A DNA stretch of 64,000 nt from Acidovorax sp. MR-S7 (GCF_000400995.2 NZ_DF238891.1:62001-126000); one strand, 5' to 3'. Counted from the first letter of the stretch, positions 35,849 to 46,094 are shown. The notes: generated from the sequence alone by a model not told the origin. Made by a program: numbers and translations.

Positions 35849-36630
35849 AAAACCGCGTGGGCCAACTCTGTGAACCCTGCGCCGCGCTCGCCCTGCGTCA
35901 CGTAGCGTGGCAGGTGTGCAAGCTGCGGCACGAAGCGCGCGATGTTTGCCACGCCCACGCTGTACGGAAAGTGCTCGAACATGCGCTGGTCGTTGGTCGA
36001 ATCGCCGATGTAGACCCAGCGGCCCAGTTCCGCATCGAGGTCGCGTCCAAGCAGTTGCCGCACGATCCAGCGCGCGCCCTCCAGCTTGTCGTGCGCGCCA
36101 TACCAGCCGTTGATGTGGATGCTGCTCACCGTCGCGTTCATGCCCGCCGCGCGCATGATCGCCACGCACTGGTCGATGGCCTCTTGCGGCAGGTGTGTGA
36201 ACTCGCTGTGGTCAATGGCAATGTCGCATTCGCGGCCCTTTGAATCGGTGGCGCGTCGCGCGCCGGGCACGGTGGCCTCGATCTCGGCCAGCACCTGCTG
36301 CATGCGGGAGAAGTTGGCGGTGCGGGTGGGGGCGTCCTGTTGATACAGTTTTGATAGCTGCTCGCGCTTGCCAGGCAAGCGCTGGAGCGCTACAGCACCA
36401 TTTTCCGCGACGATGGCATCCACGGGCCACGCGGCGGCGAACGGCTCGCTCCAGCCCACGGGGCGGCCGGTGATAGGGATGACGTGCAGGCCCGCCGCCT
36501 TCAGGTCGGCCAGCGCCTGCAGCGCATCGGGCGTGATGGCGCCCTCGGTGGTCAGCGTGTCGTCGATGTCGGTCAGCACGCCCGCCAGTAGTGGCGGCTG
36601 CGGCAATTGCCCAGAGGCCAGGGGCTGCAT
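35830..36630 (-). CDS. HAD-IIB phosphatase (Cof/MPGP-like)
   Basis: A 266-residue HAD hydrolase with motif I DIDDTL (Asp21, Asp23), motif II TGRPVGW, a IIB-type cap and motif IV YIGDSTNDQRMFEHFPYSVGVAN. The family includes mannosyl-3-phosphoglycerate and sucrose-6-phosphate phosphatases, so the substrate is a phosphorylated sugar or similar. The segment encoding ALQRLPGKREQLSK (36343-36410) is made of the palindromic repeat. Its ATG shares one base with the prfC stop. Confidence 0.88.
   Translation of the reverse strand: MQPLASGQLPQPPLLAGVLTDIDDTLTTEGAITPDALQALADLKAAGLHVIPITGRPVGWSEPFAAAWPVDAIVAENGAVALQRLPGKREQLSKLYQQDAPTRTANFSRMQQVLAEIEATVPGARRATDSKGRECDIAIDHSEFTHLPQEAIDQCVAIMRAAGMNATVSSIHINGWYGAHDKLEGARWIVRQLLGRDLDAELGRWVYIGDSTNDQRMFEHFPYSVGVANIARFVPQLAHLPRYVTQGERGAGFTELAHAVLNQNRL
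36343..36410. repeat. palindromic repeat inside the phosphatase coding frame
   Basis: The minus strand reads GCTCCAGCGCTTGCC, TGGCAAGCGCGAGCAGCTA and TCAAAACTGTA: the CCAGCGCTT...AAGCG core, AGCTATCAAAA flank and AAAATGGTGC outer flank of the intergenic copies. It keeps the frame open and adds about 18 residues before TRTANFSRMQQ. Confidence 0.75.
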
Positions 36631-38255
36631 CAGTTCGCGCTCAGCGCCAGCCCGGCGTGCTCGCGCAGCGGGTGGAAGTGGATCTTGGGGAAGCGCTCCT
36701 GCGCCAGCCGCACGTCGTAGGGGCTGGTGCAGAGGTAGGCCAGCGTGTCCGCGGCATCGCGCGCCATGCGCAGCGGGTAGGCGTTCTCGAACTCGCGCAG
36801 CTCGGTGGGCGTGTCGGCCGTGATCCAGCGTGCGCCGGTGTACTGGCAGCCTTCCAGCCGCACGTCGCAGTCGTATTCGGTGTTGAGGCGGTGCTGCACC
36901 ACCTCGAACTGGAGCTGGCCCACGGCGCCCAGCAGCATGTTGCCGCCCGCTTCCGGCTTGAAGACCTGGATGGCGCCTTCCTCGCCGAGCTGCATCAGCC
37001 CCTGCTGCAGTTGCTTCGTGCGCAGCGGGTTCTTTAGCACCACGGTCATGAACATCTCGGGCGCGAAGAAGGGCAGGCCGGTGAACTGCAGGCTGGGCCC
37101 GTCGGTGATGGTGTCGCCGAGCTGCACGCCGCCGTGGATGGTGAAGCCGATGATGTCCCCCGCGTAGGCTTCATCGACCGCTTCGCGGCGCTGGCTCATG
37201 AAGGTGACGACGCTGGTGGGGCGCAGCTCCTTGGCCGTGCGCTGCACCTTCATCTTCATGCCCGGCGTGTACTTGCCCGAGGCCACGCGCACGAAGGCGA
37301 TGCGGTCGCGGTGGTTGGCGTCCATGTTGGCTTGCACCTTGAAGACCACGCCGGAGAAGCCCTCGTCCTCGGGCTGGATGACTTTCTCGACGGGCTGCTT
37401 GTTGACGACGAGCGTGCTCTTGCGCGGGCCGGGCGGGGGGGACATGTCCACCACCGCGTCCAGCACTTCCATCACGCCGAAGTTGTTGACGCCGGAGCCG
37501 AAGAACACGGGTGTGAGCTTGCCCGCCAGGAAAGCTTCATGATCCCATTCGGCGGATGCGCCCACGGCCAGCTCCATGCTCTCCATCGCGTCGTCGAAGG
37601 CCTGGCCGAAGCGCGCGCGCAGCGTGGCGGCGTCGGAGAGCGGGATCACCTCGAAATCCTGCGGGCGCTTTTCGCTGCCGGGCGAGAACACGGTCATGCT
37701 CTGCGTGCGCAGGTTGATGATGCCGCCAAAGGTCTTGCCCTGGCCCACGGGCCAGGTGATGGGGCAGCAGGGCATGCCCAGCTCGCGCTCCACCTCGTCC
37801 AGGATGTCCAGCGGGTCGCGCACCTCGCGGTCCATCTTGTTGACGAAGGTGATGATGGGCGTGTCGCGCTGGCGGCAGACCTCGATCAGGCGGCGGGTCT
37901 GCGATTCCACGCCGTTGGCGGCGTCGATCACCATCAGCGCCGAATCGACGGCGGTGAGCACGCGGTAGGTGTCTTCCGAAAAGTCCTTGTGGCCGGGCGT
38001 GTCGAGCAGGTTGACCACGTGGTCGCGGTAGCTCATCTGCATCACGCTGGACGCGACCGAGATGCCGCGCTGCTTCTCGATCTCCATCCAGTCCGACGTG
38101 GCATGGCGGCTGGCCTTGCGGCCCTTGACGGCCCCGGCGATCTGGATCGCGCCCGAGAACAGCAGCAGCTTCTCCGTCAGCGTGGTCTTGCCCGCGTCGG
38201 GGTGGGAGATGATGGCGAAGGTGCGGCGGCGGCGGGTTTCAGGGGCGAAGGACAC
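36630..38255 (-). CDS. prfC: peptide chain release factor 3
   Basis: A 541-residue GTPase beginning at GTG: VSFAPETRRRRTFAIISHPD. It has G1 SHPDAGKTT, the RGISVASSVMQM switch I, DTPGHKDFSEDTYR, NKMDRE and the C-terminal RF3 domain (GARWITADTPTELREFENAY). RF3 removes RF1/RF2 from the ribosome after peptide release. The GTG at 38253-38255 is chosen because upstream sequence is not conserved and lies in the divergent promoter area. Confidence 0.96.
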   Translation of the reverse strand: MSFAPETRRRRTFAIISHPDAGKTTLTEKLLLFSGAIQIAGAVKGRKASRHATSDWMEIEKQRGISVASSVMQMSYRDHVVNLLDTPGHKDFSEDTYRVLTAVDSALMVIDAANGVESQTRRLIEVCRQRDTPIITFVNKMDREVRDPLDILDEVERELGMPCCPITWPVGQGKTFGGIINLRTQSMTVFSPGSEKRPQDFEVIPLSDAATLRARFGQAFDDAMESMELAVGASAEWDHEAFLAGKLTPVFFGSGVNNFGVMEVLDAVVDMSPPPGPRKSTLVVNKQPVEKVIQPEDEGFSGVVFKVQANMDANHRDRIAFVRVASGKYTPGMKMKVQRTAKELRPTSVVTFMSQRREAVDEAYAGDIIGFTIHGGVQLGDTITDGPSLQFTGLPFFAPEMFMTVVLKNPLRTKQLQQGLMQLGEEGAIQVFKPEAGGNMLLGAVGQLQFEVVQHRLNTEYDCDVRLEGCQYTGARWITADTPTELREFENAYPLRMARDAADTLAYLCTSPYDVRLAQERFPKIHFHPLREHAGLALSAN

Positions 38256-38300
38256 GGCTGGAGCTGACTGGGGCAAAGCGCGTGATTTTACCGGCGGCTC

Positions 38301-38306
38301 TATAAT
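38301..38306 (+). promoter_or_regulatory. -10 box of the ahcY operon
   Basis: A consensus TATAAT lies about 10 bases before the first base-paired residues of the SAH riboswitch, so transcription would begin near 38312 and include the whole aptamer. No good -35 is visible at 17-base spacing. Confidence 0.7.
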
Positions 38307-38315
38307 CGCGGGCTT

Positions 38316-38392
38316 TTCCGAGGAGCGTTGCAGCGTCCCCAGCACGGCGGGGCGCGAGGCTCGGAATGATTCATTTGCAACGACGCTCACCC
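38316..38392 (+). promoter_or_regulatory. S-adenosylhomocysteine (SAH) riboswitch
   Basis: The sequence TCCGAGGAGCGTTGCAGCG, a variable hairpin (TCCCCAGCACGGCGGGGCG), AGGCTCGGA, then TTGCAACGACGCTCACCC contains the conserved SAH aptamer elements: CCGAGGAGCG-TTGCA, the returning GGCTCGG, and the pseudoknot strand CGCTCA. SAH riboswitches switch on ahcY when the toxic by-product SAH accumulates. The aptamer is 67 bases before ahcY and lies directly after a -10 box. Confidence 0.95.
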
Positions 38393-38458
38393 ACGCTTGG
38401 CCTGTGCGGTGAGTTCCATCCCCCCGAGAGCGTGGTTTTTTCACTATTGGAGAAACCC

Positions 38459-39865
<1,407 letters not shown>

Positions 39866-39918
39866 TTTGGTAGCTGCCAGCGCTTTCCCAGCAAGCGCTG
39901 GAGACCTATTTGACTCAT
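39866..39918. repeat. palindromic repeat copy (ahcY-tlyA)
   Basis: TTGGTAGCTGCCAGCGCTTT and CCCAGCAAGCGCTGGAGACC (39868-39907) form the AGCGCTT...AAGCGCT palindrome with usual flanks and TTTGACTCATAAA. It falls between ahcY and tlyA within the putative operon. Confidence 0.8.
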
Positions 39919-39923
39919 AAAGG

Positions 39924-40931
39924 ATGAGCGCGATGCGCGCAGACGTATTCCTGGTCGAAGGCGGCCATGCAGCCACCCGCTCGCAGGCTCAGCGGCTGAT
40001 CGCCGCGGGCGTGCAGTGGCGGCTGGCAGTTACGCTGCCCTGGCAGAAGGTGGCCAAGAACGGCGACGACATTCCGGCCGGTGCCGAGGTGCAGCTGCTC
40101 GACGCGGCCGAGGCCAAGTTCATCTCGCGTGGCGGCCTCAAGCTCGAGGGCGCGCTTGCGGCCGCGGGCCTGGCCGTCTCCGGCCTGCGTTGCCTCGATG
40201 TGGGCCAGAGCACGGGCGGCTTCACCGACTGCCTGCTGCGCGCAGGCGCGGCGCAGGTCATCGGCGTGGACGTGGGCCACGACCAGCTCCACGAGCGGCT
40301 CAGGGACGACCCGCGCGTGGTCTGCGTCGAAGGCGTGAATGCCCGCGCGCTCACGCCCGAAGGACTGCGCGAAGCGTGCGACGAGGCGCTGTCCGAGCAC
40401 ATCGAGGAGGCCGAGGACAACGACACCCAGCCCCAGTCGCCCTATGCGTGGATGCGCAACGGCGGCATGGTCGACGACGCGTACGACGACAGCGACGACG
40501 CCAAGGAGCACGACATCGAAGCCTTCAAGGCCGAGCGCGCCGCCAAGGCCCGCGCGCGCGCCGAAGGCACCGTGCCCACCCGGCGGCGGCGCAGGGCGGG
40601 GCGCGAGGACGTGGACATCACGCCCGCGTTCGACCTGGTGACGGGCGATCTGTCGTTCATCTCACTCACGCTGGTGCTGCCCGCGCTCGTGCCGCTGTTG
40701 AAGGACGGCGGCCACCTGCTCATGCTGGTCAAGCCGCAGTTCGAGCTGCAGCCGGGACAGGTGGGCAAGGGCGGCATCGTGCGCGACGCGGCGCTGTACG
40801 CGCAGGTCGAACAGCGTATCCGCGACTGCTGCGCGGCCCTGCCGCTGCGGGAGCTGCGCTGGTTCGACAGCCCCATCGAAGGCGGCGACGGCAACCGTGA
40901 ATTCTTCATCCATGCAAGGAGAGAGGCATGA
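39924..40931 (+). CDS. tlyA: TlyA-like rRNA methyltransferase with a long acidic/basic insert
   Basis: A 335-residue protein (332 if the ATG at 39933 is used, which has a better spaced AAAGGA). Residues 1-65 are an S4-like RNA-binding domain (RADVFLVEGGHAATRSQAQRL). The FtsJ-type methyltransferase follows, with FISRGGLKLEGAL, LDVGQSTGGFTDCLLRAGA and VKPQFEL. Between about residue 150 and 228 lies an insertion rich in Glu/Asp and then Ala/Arg, which most TlyA proteins of about 250 residues lack. TlyA methylates rRNA (16S and 23S in mycobacteria). It overlaps metF by ATGA. Confidence 0.87.
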   Translation: MSAMRADVFLVEGGHAATRSQAQRLIAAGVQWRLAVTLPWQKVAKNGDDIPAGAEVQLLDAAEAKFISRGGLKLEGALAAAGLAVSGLRCLDVGQSTGGFTDCLLRAGAAQVIGVDVGHDQLHERLRDDPRVVCVEGVNARALTPEGLREACDEALSEHIEEAEDNDTQPQSPYAWMRNGGMVDDAYDDSDDAKEHDIEAFKAERAAKARARAEGTVPTRRRRRAGREDVDITPAFDLVTGDLSFISLTLVLPALVPLLKDGGHLLMLVKPQFELQPGQVGKGGIVRDAALYAQVEQRIRDCCAALPLRELRWFDSPIEGGDGNREFFIHARREA

Positions 40932-41755
40932 GCCTCCCGGTCAGTTTCGAATTCTTCCCGCCCAAGACGCCCGAGGGTGCGGCCAAGCTGCGCACCGTGC
41001 GCCAGCAGCTCTATGCGCGCGCGCCGCAGTTCTGCTCCGTCACCTATGGCGCGGGCGGCTCCACGCACGAAGGCACTTTTTCTACCGTGCGCGAGATCCT
41101 CGCCGAGGGCGTGGATGCGGCATCGCATTTCTCGTGCATCGGTGCCACGCGGGACAGCGTGCGTGCGCAGCTCGCAGAGCTGCAGGGCATGGGCGTCAAG
41201 CGCCTCGTCGCGCTGCGCGGTGACCTGCCCAGCGGCTACGGCATCGGCGGTGAATTCCAGTACGCGAGCGACCTCGTGGCCTTCATCCGAGCGGAGACGG
41301 GCAGCGCCTTTCACATCGAGGTGGCGGCCTATCCCGAGGTGCATCCGCAGGCACGCTCGGCCGACGCCGACCTGCAGGCCTTCGCCGCCAAGGTGCGCGC
41401 GGGCGCGGACTCGGCCATCACGCAGTATTTTTTCAATGCCGATGCGTACCTGCGCTTCGTGGACGATGCGCGACGCCTGGGTCTCGACGTGCCGGTAGTG
41501 CCCGGCATCATGCCCATCATGGGCGCCACCCAGCTCATGCGCTTCTCCGACGCCTGCGGCGCCGAGATTCCGCGCTGGATTCGCCTGCGCCTGCAGGGCT
41601 TCTGCGACGACGCGGCCAGCATCCGCGCCTTCGGCCTGGATGTGGTGGCCCAGTTGTGCGAGCAGCTGCGCCGCGCGGGTGCGCCGGGGCTGCACTTCTA
41701 CACGATGAACCAGAGTGCGGCCACGTTGGAAATCTGCCAACGCCTCGGGCTGTAG
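40928..41755 (+). CDS. metF: 5,10-methylenetetrahydrofolate reductase
   Basis: A 275-residue MetF: VSFEFFPPKTPEG at the start, CSVTYGAGGSTHEGT, LRGDLPSGYGIGGEFQYASDLV, EVAAYPEVHPQA with the FAD-contact residues, and QYFFNADAYLRF. It makes 5-methyl-THF, the methyl donor for regenerating methionine from the homocysteine that AhcY releases. It is therefore well placed in the SAH-riboswitch operon. Confidence 0.97.
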   Translation: MSLPVSFEFFPPKTPEGAAKLRTVRQQLYARAPQFCSVTYGAGGSTHEGTFSTVREILAEGVDAASHFSCIGATRDSVRAQLAELQGMGVKRLVALRGDLPSGYGIGGEFQYASDLVAFIRAETGSAFHIEVAAYPEVHPQARSADADLQAFAAKVRAGADSAITQYFFNADAYLRFVDDARRLGLDVPVVPGIMPIMGATQLMRFSDACGAEIPRWIRLRLQGFCDDAASIRAFGLDVVAQLCEQLRRAGAPGLHFYTMNQSAATLEICQRLGL

Positions 41756-41818
41756 CGGCGAGGCTGCCGGTAACATTTACAGGTCTTTACTTTTTGGCCT
41801 CCCACCGTGGTGCCTGGC

Positions 41819-42436
41819 ATGAAAGCCCTTCCTTCCTCCCTGCTGTTCGTCGCGCTGTCCTTCCTCGGGGCTGAGCCAGTCTTGGCCCAGACACGCTACA
41901 CCTGCCGCGACGAGGGCGGCGCCGTCTACACGCTGTCCCGCCCCTGCCCGAAAGGCATGGTCACCACGGCCGTATCGGCGGGGCCGGTGGAGCAGCGCAG
42001 CTACCGGCAGGAGTCCTCCACGTCCCAGCGCAGCCGGGCGGTGCGCGACGAGCCCGATTACCTGGACTACATGAGCGGCCGCTGCCGCACGCTGCGCAGC
42101 AGCATCCGTGCGGCCTCGGCCAATGGGTCGAAGTACGAGGTGATCGCCGGCATGCAGCGCGAATACCGCCGCGACTGCAGCGACGAGGAGACGGAGGCCT
42201 CCTCGCGCTACTACAAGGAGCAGCGCGAAAGCCGCCGCCAGCGGCGCGACGACGAGCGCCAGCAGCAGGAGGCGCTGCAGGCCGGGCAGGAGCAGGATGC
42301 CCGGCGGGCGCAGCAATGCGCGGAGTCGCGGCGTATCCTTGCGGCCAAGAAAGCCCGTACCGACCTGACCCCCGGCGAACGCAATGACCTGCGCCGTTTC
42401 GAAGACAACATCACTGCGCGCTGCGCCAAATCCTGA
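41819..42436 (+). CDS. secreted Arg/Gln-rich protein of unknown function
   Basis: A 205-residue protein: signal peptide MKALPSSLLFVALSFLGAEPVLA, a short DUF4124-like N-terminus (YTCRDEGGAVYTLSRPCPKG) with two cysteines, then a helical, highly charged C-terminal half (SRYYKEQRESRRQRRDDERQ). A GTG at 41807 would add four residues. I do not recognise a known family for the charged half. It is followed by the RlpA gene and partly overlaps that frame. Confidence 0.65.
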   Translation: MKALPSSLLFVALSFLGAEPVLAQTRYTCRDEGGAVYTLSRPCPKGMVTTAVSAGPVEQRSYRQESSTSQRSRAVRDEPDYLDYMSGRCRTLRSSIRAASANGSKYEVIAGMQREYRRDCSDEETEASSRYYKEQRESRRQRRDDERQQQEALQAGQEQDARRAQQCAESRRILAAKKARTDLTPGERNDLRRFEDNITARCAKS

Positions 42437-43100
42437 CCGATCGCTGGTTCGCGGCAGGCGGGGCGTCTGCGCGGCCTTGCTCGCCCTGCTGGCGGGCTGC
42501 GCGGCCGTGCCGCCCGCCGATCAGCCGCAGGTGCCGCCCTCTGCCGAAGCGCCGGCCGTGCGCGCACCGCAGATGCGCCCTCCGCGTGCCCCGGCGCCTC
42601 CTCCGAAACCCGCACTGGCGCCTGCGCCCGCCGAGGCGGAGATGCCGCCCGCGCTGACGGAGCCGGCGGACAGCGAACCCGGTGTGCTGCTCGGGCGCGG
42701 CCTGGCGTCGTGGTACGGCGGGCGCTTTCATGGGCGGCGCACGGCCAGCGGCGAGCGTTTCGACCGCGAGGACTTCACCGCCGCCCACCCCTCCTTGCCC
42801 TTTGGTGCGCGCCTGTGCGTGCGCAGCATGGTCAATGGCAAGGCGGTGGTGGTGCGCGTCAACGACCGCGGGCCCTTCACGCCGGGCCGCGTGATCGACC
42901 TGAGCCAGGCTGCCGCCGAGGAGCTGGGCATGACGGGCCTGGGACTCAAGCAGGTGGAGCTGTGGCACATCGGGGAGGACGCGGCCGACTGCCCCGAGGA
43001 CTTGCCCGGCGTGGGCGATGCCGTGGTGCCGCCGAAGCCGCCGCGTGCCACGGCCCCGGCCGCCCGCACCAAAAGCAAGAGCCGGCCTCGCCGGCGTTGA
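42384..43100 (+). CDS. rlpA: RlpA-like septal ring lytic transglycosylase lipoprotein
   Basis: A double-psi beta-barrel (RlpA) domain at about residues 107-190: GLASWYGGRFHGRRTASGER, AAHPSLPFGARLCVRS, VVRVNDRGPFTPGRVIDLSQ with the catalytic Asp. A lipobox ALLALLAGC precedes a Pro/Ala-rich linker. RlpA cleaves naked glycan strands at the septum. No C-terminal SPOR domain is present; instead a Pro/Arg-rich tail ends the protein. The ATG at 42384 overlaps the upstream gene by 53 bases and the exact start is uncertain. Confidence 0.8.
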   Translation: MTCAVSKTTSLRAAPNPDRSLVRGRRGVCAALLALLAGCAAVPPADQPQVPPSAEAPAVRAPQMRPPRAPAPPPKPALAPAPAEAEMPPALTEPADSEPGVLLGRGLASWYGGRFHGRRTASGERFDREDFTAAHPSLPFGARLCVRSMVNGKAVVVRVNDRGPFTPGRVIDLSQAAAEELGMTGLGLKQVELWHIGEDAADCPEDLPGVGDAVVPPKPPRATAPAARTKSKSRPRRR

Positions 43101-43106
43101 GCAGGG

Positions 43107-43988
43107 TTAGCTGCCGGTTTCCAGCGTGTGGGCGGCGTTCCGGTCCTGCCCCAGCAATTCCACCATCTGCGGCAGGCAGGCCTTCAGCGCGGCTTGCAGC
43201 GGATAGGGCGGGTTGACCAGGAACATGCCGCTCGCGGGCAGCCCCGGCCGCCGGCCCTCGCTGGCGGCGGAAGGTATCTTGCTCGACTTGACGGTCAGCG
43301 TGGCGTGCAGCCACGGTTTGCCCGCCTTGTGGGCCAGCGCCTTGAGGCGGCGAGGCAGGTCGTGGGCTTCGGGCCGGGGGATGATGGGGTACCAGATTGC
43401 GTAGACCCCCGTGGCGAAGCGCCGCAGGCCTTCGTCCAGCAGGTCTTGCACGCGCCCATAGTCGCTCTTGATTTCATAGCTGGGATCGCAGAGCAGGAGC
43501 GCGCGCCGGGCCGGTGGGGGCAAGAATTTCCTGGCGCCTTCGAAACCGTCCTCGTGCAGCACGGCCACTTGGCGGCCCGCGTCGAGCTGGGCCACGTTCG
43601 CCGCGAGGGAGCGCGTATCGGTGGGGTGCAGCTCGAACAGCTTGAGCTTGTCGTGCTCCCGCAGCAGCCGCTGCACGATGAACGGGGAACCGGGATAGAC
43701 CCGCAGGTTGTTTCCCTGGTTGAAGGCGCGCACCATGTCCAGGTAATCCTGCAAGGCCGGTGCGAGCGTGGCGGCGGCGGCCGCCAGCCGCAGGACGCCG
43801 TCCGTGGATTCGGCGCTGGTGGTGGCGTAGTCGCCGTCGAGGCGGTACAGGCCGGCACCGGCATGGGTGTCCACCACGGTCAGGGCTGCGTCTTTTTGCA
43901 GCAAGTGTTGCAAGGCCGCGATGAGCACGGTGTGCTTGAGCACGTCCGCGTGGTTGCCTGCATGGAAGGCGTGGCGATAACTGAACAT
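43107..43988 (-). CDS. rlmJ: 23S rRNA (adenine2030-N6)-methyltransferase
   Basis: A 293-residue RlmJ: FSYRHAFHAGNHADVLKHTV at the N-terminus, DTHAGAGLYRL for SAM binding, LCDPSYEIKSDY, which carries the DPPY-like catalytic motif, and a C-terminal GMFLVNPPYPL. It methylates A2030 of 23S rRNA. The ATG at 43988 (MFSYRH) is chosen over an upstream in-frame ATG because the family begins there. Confidence 0.94.
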   Translation of the reverse strand: MFSYRHAFHAGNHADVLKHTVLIAALQHLLQKDAALTVVDTHAGAGLYRLDGDYATTSAESTDGVLRLAAAAATLAPALQDYLDMVRAFNQGNNLRVYPGSPFIVQRLLREHDKLKLFELHPTDTRSLAANVAQLDAGRQVAVLHEDGFEGARKFLPPPARRALLLCDPSYEIKSDYGRVQDLLDEGLRRFATGVYAIWYPIIPRPEAHDLPRRLKALAHKAGKPWLHATLTVKSSKIPSAASEGRRPGLPASGMFLVNPPYPLQAALKACLPQMVELLGQDRNAAHTLETGS

Positions 43989-44169
43989 CCGCCGATGGTA
44001 ACCAGTGGGGACGCCTTCGGCGCCCGCGGCGCAATGCGGCATCTGCGCGGCCGCGAAGTGATGTTTTTGGCAGACAGGATGCGCTTTGTTGCCAGCCGGG
44101 GCAGCGCATGGCGCATCATGGCGGCCGTTCACGCCTCAGGGCCCCAAGCCGCCGTACGATCCCGCCACC

Positions 44170-46062
44170 ATGTCCACCCCATCCCTCCGCACCACGCCAG
44201 CGAGCATCGCGCACCACGTCGATGCCCTGCCGCCGGGCACACGGCTGGGGGAGTTCGAGGTGGTGACGTTGCTGGGCGTGGGCGGCTTCGGAATGGTGTA
44301 CCAGGCGTTCGACCATTCCCTGCTGCGCTTCGTGGCCATCAAGGAATACATGCCCGCCGCGCTGGCCGGGCGGGCGGATGGGCAGTCGCTGTGGGTGCGC
44401 TCCTCCTCGGACGAGCAGTCGTTCCAGGCGGGCCTGGCCTCGTTCGTGGAGGAGGCGCGCCTGCTGGCGCAATTCGACCATCCTTCGCTGGTCAAGGTGT
44501 TCCGCTTCTGGGAGGCGAACCAGACGGCCTACATGGTCATGCCGCTCTACAGCGGCATGACGCTCAAGCAGGCACGCGCCCACATGCGCACGCCGCCTCC
44601 CGAGGCATGGCTGCGCAAGGTGCTGTGGTCCGTGACCAGCGCGCTGCGCGTGCTGCACGAGGGCCATACGCTGCACCGGGACATCTCGCCCGACAACATC
44701 TTCCTGCAGGACAACGGTCCCCCGGTGCTGCTGGACCTGGGCGCGGCGCGCCATGCGATCAGCGACCGCGAGCGCAGGCACACGGCCGTGCTCAAGGTCA
44801 ATTACGCTCCCATAGAGCAGTACACGGACGCGGCCAGCCATCTGCGGCAGGGGCCGTGGAGCGACCTGTATGCACTGGGCGCCGTGGTGCATGGGTGCCT
44901 GTGCAACGACACGCCGCTGCCCGCGACCCTGCGGGCCATACGCGACCGCATGGTGTCTTTCTCCCGCGTGGCGCGCACGGTGCGCAAGCAGTTCGGTGTG
45001 GAGTATTCGCGCCCGTTCATCGAAGCCATCTCGCAGGCGCTGGCGCTGCAGCCCGAAGACCGGCCACAGTCCATCGACGCGTTCCTGCAGCGCATGGAAA
45101 TGACATCCGCTCCCGCGGGGCTGGAGCATTTCGATTTCCGGGCGGACCTGGGCGATATCTGGGTCGAGCCGTCGGACAAGGATGACCAGGGCGTGGCGAC
45201 CGCGGTGATCGACATCACGGCGCTGTCGCAGCCCCTGGTCTCGCAGCCCCTGGCCGATGTACTGGCCCAGCGCGCGGCCGTGCGGACGGTGCAGCAGGCG
45301 GACCGCAGCACGGCGGCGCGGGACGAGGAGCCATCGCCGGCTTTCCAGGAAACCGTGGCGCAGGACCCTGCCGCCTTCGCGGACACCCGGGATGCGTCGT
45401 GGGCGCCGACACAACAGCCGCAAGAGCAGCCTGTGCGCCGGCGCCATGCCCGCAAGGACACCCGCAGGCCGCATGAACCCGCAGGGCCGCACTCCGGCAA
45501 GCCGCCGCGCGCGCGTGGGCGTTCGCTGGCCTTGTGGTCCTTGGCGGGCCTGCTGGCCATGACCGCCGCAGGGGCTGGCCTGTGGTGGGAGGCAGGTTCG
45601 GCGCCGCGCCCCCGGTACACGCCGGAAAGCGAAATCATCACCGAGTGGGCCGAGCCGGCGCCCGCGTCTGCGGCCGCAGGGGAACTGATCCCTGTGGTGC
45701 ATGACACGACACTGCTGGAGGCGCCTGTGGCGCAGGCATCTGCCGTGCAAGAGCGATCCATGGCGTCCCAACGAGGCCGGCCGCAGCGCAAGGCGGATCC
45801 CGAGCCCGTCGCTGCGGCGCCGGCCCAGGAGGTGCGCACAGCGGTGCCGGAGCCTGCGGTGCCCGCGCCTCCGCCGCCCCGGCCGGCGCCCGCGCGGCAG
45901 CCGGGGCCTGACGAGGTTTGCGCTTCCGCAGGCTTTTTCGCCCGGCCCATGTGCATCCACCAGGAGTGCCAGAAGGCTGGCATGGCCGGCCATCCCGTGT
46001 GCGTGGAGAACCGCCGCAAGCAGGAGGAAGAGGCCCGCCGGCGGCAGGACTACGCGCAGTAG
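44170..46062 (+). CDS. membrane Ser/Thr protein kinase with Cys-containing tail
   Basis: A 630-residue protein. Residues about 28-330 form a eukaryotic-type kinase: Gly loop LGVGGFGMV, VAIK (Lys58), αC Glu near 95, LHRDISPDN with Asp171 and Asn176, and DLG (189-191) in place of DFG. A disordered Pro/Gln/Arg-rich linker leads to one transmembrane segment (WSLAGLLAMTAAGAGLWW, near 485). The C-terminal part is Pro-rich and ends with CASAGFFARPMCIHQECQKA and an acidic helix. All catalytic residues appear to be there. I do not know its substrate. Confidence 0.85.
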   Translation: MSTPSLRTTPASIAHHVDALPPGTRLGEFEVVTLLGVGGFGMVYQAFDHSLLRFVAIKEYMPAALAGRADGQSLWVRSSSDEQSFQAGLASFVEEARLLAQFDHPSLVKVFRFWEANQTAYMVMPLYSGMTLKQARAHMRTPPPEAWLRKVLWSVTSALRVLHEGHTLHRDISPDNIFLQDNGPPVLLDLGAARHAISDRERRHTAVLKVNYAPIEQYTDAASHLRQGPWSDLYALGAVVHGCLCNDTPLPATLRAIRDRMVSFSRVARTVRKQFGVEYSRPFIEAISQALALQPEDRPQSIDAFLQRMEMTSAPAGLEHFDFRADLGDIWVEPSDKDDQGVATAVIDITALSQPLVSQPLADVLAQRAAVRTVQQADRSTAARDEEPSPAFQETVAQDPAAFADTRDASWAPTQQPQEQPVRRRHARKDTRRPHEPAGPHSGKPPRARGRSLALWSLAGLLAMTAAGAGLWWEAGSAPRPRYTPESEIITEWAEPAPASAAAGELIPVVHDTTLLEAPVAQASAVQERSMASQRGRPQRKADPEPVAAAPAQEVRTAVPEPAVPAPPPPRPAPARQPGPDEVCASAGFFARPMCIHQECQKAGMAGHPVCVENRRKQEEEARRRQDYAQ

Positions 46063-46094
46063 CGGCCGGAGGTGGTCCGGCGCGGGCTTTTTTG

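Noticed and set aside
43128-45185. Plus-strand open frame spanning the antisense of rlmJ and part of the kinase gene
   Set aside because: The frame covers two real genes in different registers and shows no family features.
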